From an uncultured Burkholderiaceae bacterium (GTDB lineage: Bacteria > Pseudomonadota > Gammaproteobacteria > Burkholderiales > Burkholderiaceae), in the NCBI GenBank assembly GCA_937871985.1, contig CALMPB010000390.1:1-20257 (forward strand): a stretch of 20,257 nt of DNA, read 5' to 3'. The notes under the pieces were generated by a model. That model searched no databases, had not been told where the DNA came from, and was given only the letters and a program-made list of their open reading frames with translations. A program made the translations under genes and the position numbers. The stretch's first letter is position 1. Every line of letters begins with the position of its first letter. Below are positions 13,352-20,198 of the stretch, in pieces.

Positions 13352-15364
13352 ATGCGGCTGTTTTTGTGCGAGAAGCCCTCCCAGGGCAAAGACATAGGCC
13401 GGATTCTCGGCGCGACGCAGCGCGGTGAAGGCTGTCTCAGCGGCTCCGGCGTCACCGTCACCTGGTGCATCGGCCATCTCGTAGAAGCGGCAGCCCCCGA
13501 GGTCTATGACGCGGCGCTCAAACGCTGGTCGCTGGAGCAGTTGCCCATCGTTCCCCAGCAGTGGCGGGTCGAGGTCAAACCGAAGACCGCCACGCAATTC
13601 AAGGTCGTCAAAGCGCTTCTGGCGAAGGCGACCCATCTGGTCATCGCCACCGATGCCGACCGCGAGGGCGAGCTGATCGCCCGCGAGATCATCGACCTGT
13701 GCGGCTACCGCGGCCCCATCGAGCGGCTATGGCTGTCGGCGCTCAACGATGCGTCGATCCGCGCCGCGCTCGGCAAGCTGCGGCCGTCCTCCGACACGCT
13801 GCCGATGTACTACTCGGCGCTGGCGCGCTCGCGCGCCGACTGGCTGGTGGGCATGAACCTCAGCCGGTTGTTCACCGTGCTGGGCCGGCAGGCCGGCTAC
13901 GACGGCGTGCTGTCCGTCGGCCGCGTCCAGACGCCGACGCTCAAGCTCGTCGTGGACCGCGACCGCGAGATCGCGGTCTTCAAGTCGGTGCCGTTCTGGG
14001 CCATCGACGTGTCCCTGTCCGCGAGCGGCCAGGCTTTCAGCGCGCAATGGGTTCCGCCCGATGGCTGCACCGACGATGCCGGCCGCTGCCTGCAGCAGCC
14101 CATCGCCCAGCAGGCCGCGCAGCAGATCCGCGCTGCGGGTGCTGCCCAGGTGGTATCGGTCGAGACCGAGCGCGTGCGCGAAGGCCCACCACTGCTGTTC
14201 GACCTGGGCACCTTGCAGGAGGTTTGTTCCAAGCAGCTTGGGCTGGACGTGCAGGAGACCCTGGAGATCGCCCAGGCCCTGTATGAGACCCACAAAGCCA
14301 CCACGTACCCACGCTCCGACTCGGGCTACCTGCCCGAAAGCATGTTCGCCGAGGTTCCCATGGTCCTGGACAGCTTGCTCAAGACCGATCCCTCACTGCG
14401 CCCGATCATGGGCCAACTCGACCGCTCCCAGCGCTCACGCGCCTGGAACGACGGCAAGGTCACGGCGCACCACGGCATCATCCCGACGCTCGAACCCGCG
14501 AACCTCTCTGCGATGAGCGAGAAGGAACTGGCGGTGTACCGGCTGATCCGCGCGCATTACCTCGCGCAATTCCTCCCACACCACGAGTTCGACCGCACCG
14601 TCGCCGAGCTTTCCAGTGGCCAGCAGAAGCTGGCGGCCATCGGAAAGCAGGTGGTCGTCAAGGGCTGGCACCTGGTGCTGGCCGAGCCGCAAGCGGACGA
14701 GGACGGTGAAGCCACGGCGCGCAGCCAGGTGCTGCCCGCCCTGCGCGAGGGCATGCCATGCCAGGTGGCCGAGGCCGAAATCAAGGCGCTCAAGACACTG
14801 CCACCCAAGCCCTATACCCAGGGCGAACTGGTCAAGTCGATGAAAGGCGTGGCGCGCTTCGTGACCGACCCGCGCCTGAAACAGAAGTTGAAGGACACGA
14901 CGGGCATCGGCACCGAAGCCACGCGCGCCAACATCATCACCGGCCTGCTGACGCGGGGATATCTCGTGAAAAAGGGACGCTCCATTCGCGCATCGGATGC
15001 AGCATTCACGTTGATCGACGCCGTGCCCGCAGCGATTGCCGACCCCGGAACCACCGCTGTGTGGGAGCAGGCGCTCGACATGATCGAGGCCGGGCAGCTC
15101 ACCCTGGACGTGTTCATCGGCAAGCAGGCCGCATGGATTTCGCAATTGATCGCGCAGTACGGCAGCACCTCGCTGTCCATCAAGGTTCCCCAGGGACCCG
15201 CTTGCCCGCAGTGCGGCGCACCCACGCGCCAGCGCACCGGAAAGACCGGCCCCTTCTGGTCGTGCAGACGCTACCCCGACTGCAAAGGCACGCTGCCCGT
15301 CGAATCCGGCACGTCCAAGCGCGGTGCCTCGCGCCCGCGCACTAGCGGCCGCAAGGGCTCCTGA
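13352..15364 (+). CDS. topB: DNA topoisomerase III (type IA), ICE-encoded
   Basis: This 670-residue protein starts MRLFLCEKPSQGKDIGRILG, the type IA N-terminus with catalytic Glu7. The TOPRIM domain includes LVIATDADREGELIAREI with Asp101, Asp103 and Glu105, the metal-binding acid triad. SVGRVQTPTLKLVVDRDREI lies at about 190, and the active-site tyrosine is in THKATTYPRSDSGYL (Tyr319). A C4 zinc ribbon is present at the end (CPQCGAP, then CRRYPDC; Cys618, 621, 638, 644), followed by a basic tail that may aid DNA binding. Topoisomerase III decatenates and passes single strands, useful in ICE replication and transfer; family ICEs commonly carry it next to ssb. The 273-nt gap before it holds the ssb hairpin and palindrome copy 3. 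The ribosome-binding site is weak (GGATGGAC). Confidence 0.94.
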   Translation: MRLFLCEKPSQGKDIGRILGATQRGEGCLSGSGVTVTWCIGHLVEAAAPEVYDAALKRWSLEQLPIVPQQWRVEVKPKTATQFKVVKALLAKATHLVIATDADREGELIAREIIDLCGYRGPIERLWLSALNDASIRAALGKLRPSSDTLPMYYSALARSRADWLVGMNLSRLFTVLGRQAGYDGVLSVGRVQTPTLKLVVDRDREIAVFKSVPFWAIDVSLSASGQAFSAQWVPPDGCTDDAGRCLQQPIAQQAAQQIRAAGAAQVVSVETERVREGPPLLFDLGTLQEVCSKQLGLDVQETLEIAQALYETHKATTYPRSDSGYLPESMFAEVPMVLDSLLKTDPSLRPIMGQLDRSQRSRAWNDGKVTAHHGIIPTLEPANLSAMSEKELAVYRLIRAHYLAQFLPHHEFDRTVAELSSGQQKLAAIGKQVVVKGWHLVLAEPQADEDGEATARSQVLPALREGMPCQVAEAEIKALKTLPPKPYTQGELVKSMKGVARFVTDPRLKQKLKDTTGIGTEATRANIITGLLTRGYLVKKGRSIRASDAAFTLIDAVPAAIADPGTTAVWEQALDMIEAGQLTLDVFIGKQAAWISQLIAQYGSTSLSIKVPQGPACPQCGAPTRQRTGKTGPFWSCRRYPDCKGTLPVESGTSKRGASRPRTSGRKGS

Positions 15365-15892
15365 CCGACCCCGCTCCCCAAGAGCCGTGCCCGCCATCGG
15401 CGGCGTGGCCCATGTCCCGCATGCCCTGCGGGACGCCCAGCGCGCAACGCCTTCTCTTGTCCGTGTGCGCGTCCCGCCCGGCCGTCCCCGGCCGCGGGAC
15501 CTGAAGGTAGCTTCTCCGCGAACCATGTCCGGGGTTTCCCGACGCGTTCTGCTGATCTGCATTTTTCCGCCTCTGCGAAGGGTCCCCCGATGGCTTGCCA
15601 GGCTGCGCGAGCCACCCGGAGACCCTTCGCGGTCAGCGGTATTCGATGCCGTGCCCAACGGCGAAAAACTGGGCTCCTTTTGTGCGCGGATGTGCGCCAG
15701 AAGATGCCGGCGCCAACCACGACATGCGCCGGGTGCGATTGCTGACAGCAGACGGTTCTAGCGACGACCGGGCCTGCAACAGCCCACGGGTGGTTCTCTC
15801 CTCCCGAGCCGAAGGCCACACGGCCTTCGGCGCCTTTCTCCTGCCGATCAACGTCCCGGCCCGCCCTGGGCCACACGAACAGGAGACCCGAC
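15365..15892 (+). other. 528-nt gene-free region with four strong hairpins
   Basis: No convincing protein frame is present. Four structures stand out: (a) GTCCCGCA at 15414-15421 with its complement at 15427-15434, 5-nt loop; (b) GTCCCGC at 15471-15477 with 15494-15500, continuing inward as GGCCG/CGGCC; (c) GCGAAGGGTC at 15575-15584 with 15621-15630, enclosing an inner 8-bp stem TGGCTTGC (15591-15598)/GCGAGCCA (15607-15614); (d) GCCGAAGGCC at 15808-15817 with 15822-15831, 4-nt loop, followed by GCCTTTCTCC. Structure (a) may end topB and (d) may regulate the methyltransferase. The region could hold a non-coding RNA, a promoter and operators, or single-strand structures used in transfer. Confidence 0.55.
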
Positions 15893-17509
15893 ATGAACCC
15901 GCAACCTCGCACCCCACGCGGTGTGCCCCAGGCCGCGCCACTGCTGTACGGCAGCGTGTGCAGCGGCATCGAGGCCGTGAGCCTCGCCTGGCAACCCCTC
16001 GGCCTCGAAGCCGCGTGGTTCGCCGAAATCGAGCCGTTCCCGAGCGCCGTGCTCGCCCACCGTTACCCCCACGTGCCCAACCTGGGCGACATGACCGCGA
16101 TCGCCCGCCAGGCGCGCGCCGGCACCGTGCCGGCGCCCGACATCCTGGTCGGCGGCACGCCGTGCCAGTCGTTCAGCGTGGCCGGTGCGCGCCGTGGGCT
16201 GGATGACCCGCGCGGTGCCTTGACCCTTGCATATGTGGAGCTTGCCAATGCCATCGACCAAACCCGCCATCAAGACCGCCGCCCGGCGGCCACCCTCGTC
16301 TGGGAAAACGTCCCCGGCGTCCTCAACGACCGCAGCAATGCCTTCGGGCATTTCCTGGGCGCACTGGCCGGAGAAAGCCGTGCGCTCCAGCCGCCAGGGG
16401 ATCGGTGGGCGCACGCTGGTTGTGTGTCTGGACCCCGCCGCCGCATCGCCTGGCGGGTGCTCGACGCTCAATATTTCGGTGTCGCCCAACGCCGCAAGCG
16501 CGTGTTTCTTGTGGCAAGTGGTGGAGATGACCTCGATCCCGCCGAAGTACTTTTTGAGCGCGCAGGCCTGCTCGGGGATTCTTGTGCGGGCAGCGCGCCG
16601 TGGCAAGAAGCTGCCCGCGCTACTGGACCGGGTGCTGAAGCAGCAGGCGCATGCGCAGGACTTGCAGGATTCGCAGGACTGAAGCAGCCCTACAGCAAGG
16701 TCACCACGACGTTCGGGTTCAGCGGCGGCCCCGGCCCCGTCGATGTGGCCGCATGCCTGATGGCCGCAGGCCCCAAGCACGACATTCGCACCGAGACCTA
16801 CTTGGTGCAGTCGGTCGCAGGCAGCATCGCCCACACCCTCGACACCGCCAACAACGGCAAGGGCAGCAGCGAGGACGGCACCGGCAAGGGTGTTCCGATC
16901 ATCGCCTTCACCGCCCAGGGCAGCGGCGCGGATGCCACGCTCGACCTGACGCCGACGCTGCGCGCTGGCGGCCATCGCACCAGCCACGCGAACGCCGGCG
17001 TCGTGCCCGCCATCGCCTTCGCGCAGAACAACCGCGGCGAAGTGCGCTACGAGTCCGGCCATGGACAGGTGGCTTGCACTGTGCTGTCCAACGGCAAGCC
17101 GGGCTATGGGGTGCCGATGGTGGCCTGCGTGTCCCTGCGCGGCCGCGAGCAGGGTCTTGCCGCCGAGCTGGGCGGCAACGTATCGGCCGCACTGCGCACC
17201 AGCGGCGGAGGCGCGGACAAGCCCCATGTGCTGGCCCCCGACTTCGAGGCGCATTTCCGCTACGACTGGAACGACCCTGGCCCCGGCGACTGGTCGCATT
17301 GGCGGGTGCGGCGGCTGATGCCCGTGGAGTGCGAGCGGCTGCAAGGCATGCCCGACGACTACACGCTGATCCCGTACCGCGGCAAGCCCGCCGCGGACGC
17401 TCCCCGCTACAAATCGATCGGCAACTCCATGGCCGTCCCGTGCATGGCATGGCTGGGGCGGCGGCTCGTGCAGTGCCTGCACAAGACGGGCTCGACCGCT
17501 TCGGATTGA
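15893..17509 (+). CDS. DNA (cytosine-5-)-methyltransferase
   Basis: This 538-residue protein carries the C5-methyltransferase motifs in order: LLYGSVCSGIEAVSLAW (motif I, SAM binding), FAEIEPFPSAVLAHRYP (II), GDMTAI (III), DILVGGTPCQSFSVAG (IV, catalytic Cys91), LVWENVPGVL (VI, Glu138), QRRKRVFLV (VIII, 199-207), RRLMPVECERLQGMPDDYT (IX, from 473) and KSIGNSMAVPCMAWLG (X, from 507). Between VIII and IX about 265 residues, the target-recognition part, include four related segments with a period near 40. It methylates cytosine in a sequence that cannot be predicted here. No cognate endonuclease is adjacent, so it looks like an orphan methylase that may shield the element from host restriction. 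AGGAGA lies 8 nt before the ATG. Confidence 0.93.
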   Translation: MNPQPRTPRGVPQAAPLLYGSVCSGIEAVSLAWQPLGLEAAWFAEIEPFPSAVLAHRYPHVPNLGDMTAIARQARAGTVPAPDILVGGTPCQSFSVAGARRGLDDPRGALTLAYVELANAIDQTRHQDRRPAATLVWENVPGVLNDRSNAFGHFLGALAGESRALQPPGDRWAHAGCVSGPRRRIAWRVLDAQYFGVAQRRKRVFLVASGGDDLDPAEVLFERAGLLGDSCAGSAPWQEAARATGPGAEAAGACAGLAGFAGLKQPYSKVTTTFGFSGGPGPVDVAACLMAAGPKHDIRTETYLVQSVAGSIAHTLDTANNGKGSSEDGTGKGVPIIAFTAQGSGADATLDLTPTLRAGGHRTSHANAGVVPAIAFAQNNRGEVRYESGHGQVACTVLSNGKPGYGVPMVACVSLRGREQGLAAELGGNVSAALRTSGGGADKPHVLAPDFEAHFRYDWNDPGPGDWSHWRVRRLMPVECERLQGMPDDYTLIPYRGKPAADAPRYKSIGNSMAVPCMAWLGRRLVQCLHKTGSTASD

Positions 17510-17552
17510 TCGGCGACGCAGCCTGCGGGCCGCGCCATTCTCCCCCCTGCAT

Positions 17553-17713
17553 TGCCGACGTATCGGCAGCAGCCCGCAGCCAGGGTGTCAAGGCTGCCGC
17601 GGGTTCCCCCCGCGCCACCCGCCAGTTCGCCTCGGCATCTCACCGGCGAACGCTGCCCACCGGGGCATCGATGCCTCATTTCTCCAACCCACGGGATGGT
17701 CGCCACGTCCCGT
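17553..17713 (+). promoter_or_regulatory. Structured RNA leader A with predicted pseudoknot
   Basis: Upstream of the 17753 gene, stems follow in order: TGCCGA/TCGGCA (17553-17568); P1 GCAGCC 17576-17581 with GGCTGC 17592-17597; P2 CGCGGG 17598-17603 with CCCGCG 17609-17614; P3 GTTCGCC 17625-17631 with GGCGAAC 17645-17651. The P3 loop GGCATC (17634-17639) can pair with GATGCC (17670-17675), making an H-type pseudoknot. The P1 loop GGGTG (17583-17587) could pair with CACCC (17616-17620). A last hairpin, ACGGGA/TCCCGT, lies at 17691-17713. The same layout recurs in leader B with compensatory changes. It is probably a cis-acting RNA controlling the downstream gene. Confidence 0.65.
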
Positions 17714-17752
17714 CAGGGGCATGTCGCCACCCGGTCGATTTCAGGACTTCTC

Positions 17753-18310
17753 ATGGACAACATCACCAAGCAAGACCGCATCACGCTGAAGAACCTCAAG
17801 GTGGCAGATTTCGCCAGCGAGGAAACGATGTGCTTCAGCGCCACCGTCGTGTTCGACGGCACTCCCATCGCCGAGGCCCGCAACGACGGCCACGGCGGCT
17901 CGACGTTCCTGCGTGCGCTCAGCAGCAAGGTGGCACTGCTGGCGCAGGCCGAAGCCTTCGCCAAGGGCCTGCCGCCTGCGCCGCTCCACCTCGGCCAGGA
18001 GGGCGAAGACCCTCACTACATCGACATGACGCTCGACTTCCTGGTCGATGAACTGGCCGATGCCATGCACGCGGAACGCAAGGTGCGAGCCGCGTTCAAC
18101 CGCGACATCGGCAACAAGGTGCTTTTCATCAAGGACGGCAAATTGCTGTTCATCAAGGGCATCAAGCTCAAGGCCATCGCCGACCGCAAAGCGTACTTCG
18201 CTTCGCTGCGCACCCGGCAGGCCCAGCCCATCGTCATCCTCGCCGAGCTTGCGCCCGAGCAGGCATTCGACCTGTGGAAGCAGCATGTCCTGGGCGACAA
18301 GCCCGACTGA
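17753..18310 (+). CDS. Conserved ICE protein of unknown function (185 residues)
   Basis: I do not recognise a named family. The N-terminal stretch RITLKNLKVADFASEETMCFSATVVFDGTPIAEARNDGHGGSTFL resembles a small domain found at the start of many phage and plasmid proteins of unknown role, with a conserved SEET-x-C-F-x-A and N-x-GHGG pattern. The middle is acidic (GQEGEDPHYIDMTLDFLVDELADAMHAERK). The C-terminal half (IGNKVLFIKDGKLLFIKGIKLKAI, then QPIVILAELAPEQAFDLWKQHVLG) may form a mixed alpha/beta domain. No transmembrane segment or signal peptide is seen. The ATG at 17753 is chosen because AGGA lies about 7 nt upstream and MDNITKQDRITLKN gives a natural start. It follows structured leader A and ends at a strong terminator, so it forms its own transcription unit. 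Confidence 0.8.
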   Translation: MDNITKQDRITLKNLKVADFASEETMCFSATVVFDGTPIAEARNDGHGGSTFLRALSSKVALLAQAEAFAKGLPPAPLHLGQEGEDPHYIDMTLDFLVDELADAMHAERKVRAAFNRDIGNKVLFIKDGKLLFIKGIKLKAIADRKAYFASLRTRQAQPIVILAELAPEQAFDLWKQHVLGDKPD

Positions 18311-18335
18311 CCCAGCACCCTCGCACCCTCCTGAC

Positions 18336-18366
18336 AGCCCTGCACTCGTGCGGGGCTTTTTGTTTT
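18336..18366 (+). terminator. Rho-independent terminator
   Basis: AGCCCTGC (18336-18343) pairs with GCGGGGCT (18350-18357), with one G-T pair and the loop ACTCGT, followed by TTTTTGTTTT. It is 25 nt after the stop of the 18310 gene and ends that transcript, so the next gene needs its own promoter within 18367-18450. Confidence 0.88.
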
Positions 18367-18451
18367 CCCCGTGCCCATCAATCGGGGCTGGGCCGGATGC
18401 CGTTTTCCAAATGACGCGGCGCGGCCCGCGCATGAAGCTGCCCGCATGTTC

Positions 18452-18606
18452 GCTGATTCGTCAGCACATGCCAGCAGCCAGGGTTCCAGGCTGCCGCGGG
18501 TCTCTCCCGCGTTGCCCGCCAGTCCGCATCGCATCAATTCTGCGGACGCGCGTCCTCGTGACGCTGATGCTTTTCATCAACCGCGTGCGGGAGCTGTCAT
18601 CCCGTG
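18452..18606 (+). promoter_or_regulatory. Structured RNA leader B, paralogue of leader A
   Basis: The order of stems matches leader A: GCTGA-TTCG-TCAGC (18452-18465, a UUCG tetraloop); P1 GCAGCC 18474-18479 with GGCTGC 18489-18494; P2 CGCGGG 18495-18500 with CCCGCG 18506-18511; P3 GTCCGCA 18522-18528 with TGCGGAC 18541-18547. The P3 loop GCATCA (18531-18536) pairs with TGATGC (18565-18570). P1 and P2 are identical in sequence to A; the first stem, P3 and the pseudoknot differ in sequence but remain complementary. TCCC-GTGA-GGGA near 18600-18611 may match the last hairpin of A. Confidence 0.65.
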
Positions 18607-18642
18607 AGGGACGAGGCCCCGCTTTTTCCAAGGAGCCCGTCC

Positions 18643-18867
18643 ATGTCCCAGCAAGCCTCTTTCGGCCAAACCTTCGGGCAATTGGCCTCGACCTACTGCG
18701 GCAAGTTCCTGCCGCTCGAAGTCCTGCAAAGCGCCGCCGGCCACTACATCGGCACGCGCGATACCGAAGGTCCCGTTTCGCGGGAATCCCGCGAGTACTT
18801 CCGCAGCCATGCCGCGGCTCAACGTGCCCTCGAAAGAGGCGGCTGGTCCCAGCTCGCCATTCCCTGA
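18643..18867 (+). CDS. Small conserved ICE protein of unknown function (74 residues)
   Basis: The sequence GKFLPLEVLQSAAGHYIGTRDTEGPVSRESREYFRSHAAAQRALERGGWSQ follows a pattern seen in small proteins of phages and conjugative elements (AAG-x-YIGT...GP-x-SRES-x-EY...A-x-x-AL-x-x-G-x-W), but I know no assigned function. It looks like a compact single-domain protein without membrane segments or Cys motifs (one Cys). AAGGAG (18630-18635) lies 7 nt before the ATG at 18643, which decides it over the in-frame GTG at 18604. It is the first gene after leader B and the 18336 terminator, and is followed 21 nt later by the next gene, likely cotranscribed. Confidence 0.8.
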   Translation: MSQQASFGQTFGQLASTYCGKFLPLEVLQSAAGHYIGTRDTEGPVSRESREYFRSHAAAQRALERGGWSQLAIP

Positions 18868-18888
18868 TCCAACTGGAGGAATCACGTC

Positions 18889-19281
18889 ATGAACCAGCTA
18901 CTGCCGCGGGAAGTCGTCGATCAGATCATGCAGGAAGAACAGCATTTCGCTGCTGCGCCCCAAGCCTTTTTCGAGGCATGGAAGCGCGGCGTCGAGATCG
19001 CTGGCCCCGAGTGGTTCGGCGACGGCACCCGTGAAGGTCTGAACCAGGCCAAGAGCAAGTGGGATCTGCGTCCCAACATGCTGCGGCTCAACGATGCCCT
19101 CGGCGTCCTGAGCAGCGGCGAACGCATGTTCCTGTCCGCCATGGTCAGCTTCTACAACGCGCGCGAGGGCGGTGCCATGCTCAAGCGCTGCCACTTCCAC
19201 GGGCTGTCGGACTTCGACGGTCTCGATCTGCAACGCCGCAAGGTCATCGCCGACCTGCTGGTGAACTACAACGGCTGGTGA
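18889..19281 (+). CDS. ICE protein of unknown function (130 residues)
   Basis: No family is recognised. The protein is soluble, mostly helical and mildly acidic: LPREVVDQIMQEEQHFAAAPQAFFEAWKRGVEIAGPEWF, then LRPNMLRLNDALGVLSSGERMFLSAMVSFYNAREGGAMLKRCHFHGLSDFDGLDLQRRKVIADLLVNYNGW. The Cys-His-His triple in KRCHFHGL might bind a metal but is isolated. It follows the 74-residue gene by 21 nt with GGAGGAA before its ATG, so the two share a transcript. Its end is followed by a small GCCGG/CCGGC hairpin (19282-19294). Confidence 0.78.
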   Translation: MNQLLPREVVDQIMQEEQHFAAAPQAFFEAWKRGVEIAGPEWFGDGTREGLNQAKSKWDLRPNMLRLNDALGVLSSGERMFLSAMVSFYNAREGGAMLKRCHFHGLSDFDGLDLQRRKVIADLLVNYNGW

Positions 19282-19322
19282 GCCGGTCCCCGGCGCACCA
19301 CTGCTTTTCGTTCTCCCCCCGA

Positions 19323-19402
19323 GAGGGACATGCGCCCACAAGGCCATGTCCCTCAATTTCTTCTCCATCACCCTGCGGATGCCATCGTCCGCATGGGCTG
19401 GC
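19323..19402 (+). promoter_or_regulatory. Structured leader C with possible pseudoknot
   Basis: A perfect 10-bp hairpin, GAGGGACATG 19323-19332 with CATGTCCCTC 19345-19354 (12-nt loop), is followed by CCCTGCGGA 19371-19379 pairing with TCCGCA-T-GGG 19388-19397 (one bulged T). The second hairpin's loop GCCA (19381-19384) can pair with TGGC (19399-19402). The hairpin-plus-downstream topology is that of leaders A and B, but the sequence is unrelated and the pseudoknot is only 4 bp, so membership in the same class is tentative. Confidence 0.4.
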
Positions 19403-19429
19403 TCCGCTCATTTCTCGAAAGGGGCCACC

Positions 19430-20116
19430 ATGGCAAACCATTACTACGAAGGCACGGGCGTTCTCGTGCTGGAGCGCGTTACCCCCGTCATCAAGGCGCT
19501 GTTCGGCACCTTCGCGCTGGACGAAGACCATCCCGGCAACGGACAGGCCTACATCGCCCAGATCACCGAGACCAATGATCCGCAATGGGCGGATGTGCTG
19601 GATGGTCTGGAAGACTTGGCCACACAACTGGGCATCCCCATGCCCGATGACGAAGAGTTGTCGATTCCGCCTCTGCTCGAACGGCTGGCCGCGCACTTCG
19701 GTGCCGAGCAGGACGGGGAATTGGAGAACCTGATCGAACACCATCAGTTCGATGGCAGCTCCGACCTGGACGCCTTGCTTCTGATCGCCTCCTGCTTCGA
19801 TGACGGCCATCACCTGACCGCCATCCAGTTCGAGGGCTGCTGGCATTGCAGCAGGCCGAGGCTGTTCGAGTTCGGTGGCAATGGTTGCTATCTGAGCCGT
19901 GAGGTTCAGGTCTTCAGAACGTCTTCGCAGGCGCTCCAACTCGGCGAGCAACTGCGCAAGACCATCCTGGCCGCCGACATCGAAGAGGCCTCGGCATTGA
20001 TCGCGCTGGAGGCCGCTAACCTGCTCGCAGGCATCAACGACGAGCAGTTCCGCCTGGATGTGCGCCACCGCGTCGCCGAACGGCTGGCTCAGACGCCAAC
20101 GATCAGCGCCGCCTGA
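19430..20116 (+). CDS. Conserved ICE protein of unknown function (228 residues)
   Basis: I recognise this as a type often seen as a hypothetical protein in Pseudomonas and beta-proteobacterial ICEs, without assigned function. The N-terminal part, MANHYYEGTGVLVLERVTPVIKALFGTFALDEDHPGNGQAYIAQITETNDPQWADVLDGLEDLATQLGIPMPDDEE, is acidic; the middle (LIEHHQFDGSSDLDALLLIASCFDDGHHLTAIQFEGCWHCSRPRLFEFGGNGCYLSREVQVF) has a CWHC pair and an ordered beta-rich look; the end is helical (LGEQLRKTILAADIEEASALIALEAANLLAGI). Overall it is strongly acidic, which could fit a DNA-mimic or a protein-binding role, but that is speculation. The ATG at 19430 follows AAGGGG; the upstream in-frame ATG at 19346 lies inside leader C. 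Confidence 0.8.
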   Translation: MANHYYEGTGVLVLERVTPVIKALFGTFALDEDHPGNGQAYIAQITETNDPQWADVLDGLEDLATQLGIPMPDDEELSIPPLLERLAAHFGAEQDGELENLIEHHQFDGSSDLDALLLIASCFDDGHHLTAIQFEGCWHCSRPRLFEFGGNGCYLSREVQVFRTSSQALQLGEQLRKTILAADIEEASALIALEAANLLAGINDEQFRLDVRHRVAERLAQTPTISAA

Positions 20117-20137
20117 CGCATCTTTTCTCCTTTCAAC

Positions 20138-20190
20138 CCACCGGCTCCAATTCTCGGTGGCGGGAATTGGCTCCATTATTCAATCTGGAG
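20138..20190 (+). promoter_or_regulatory. Structured leader D: pseudoknot and a hairpin over the ribosome-binding site
   Basis: CCACCG (20138-20143) pairs with CGGTGG (20155-20160). The enclosed loop contains CCAATTC (20147-20153), which pairs with GAATTGG (20164-20170) downstream, giving an H-type pseudoknot of 6 and 7 bp. Immediately after it, CTCCA (20171-20175) pairs with TGGAG (20186-20190), masking the GGAG ribosome-binding site of the gene at 20199. The fold could regulate translation. Not comparable in sequence to leaders A-C. Confidence 0.45.
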
Positions 20191-20198
20191 AGTTCCCA

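Noticed and set aside
14435..15658. A 407-codon minus-strand frame over the end of topB and the spacer
   Set aside because: It overlaps the zinc-ribbon coding part of topB and has an Arg/Gly-rich composition typical of antisense frames.
15848..17482. A 544-codon minus-strand frame opposite the methyltransferase
   Set aside because: The plus-strand frame has all C5-methyltransferase motifs. The minus frame is a GC-rich shadow with low-complexity Gly/Ala/His composition.
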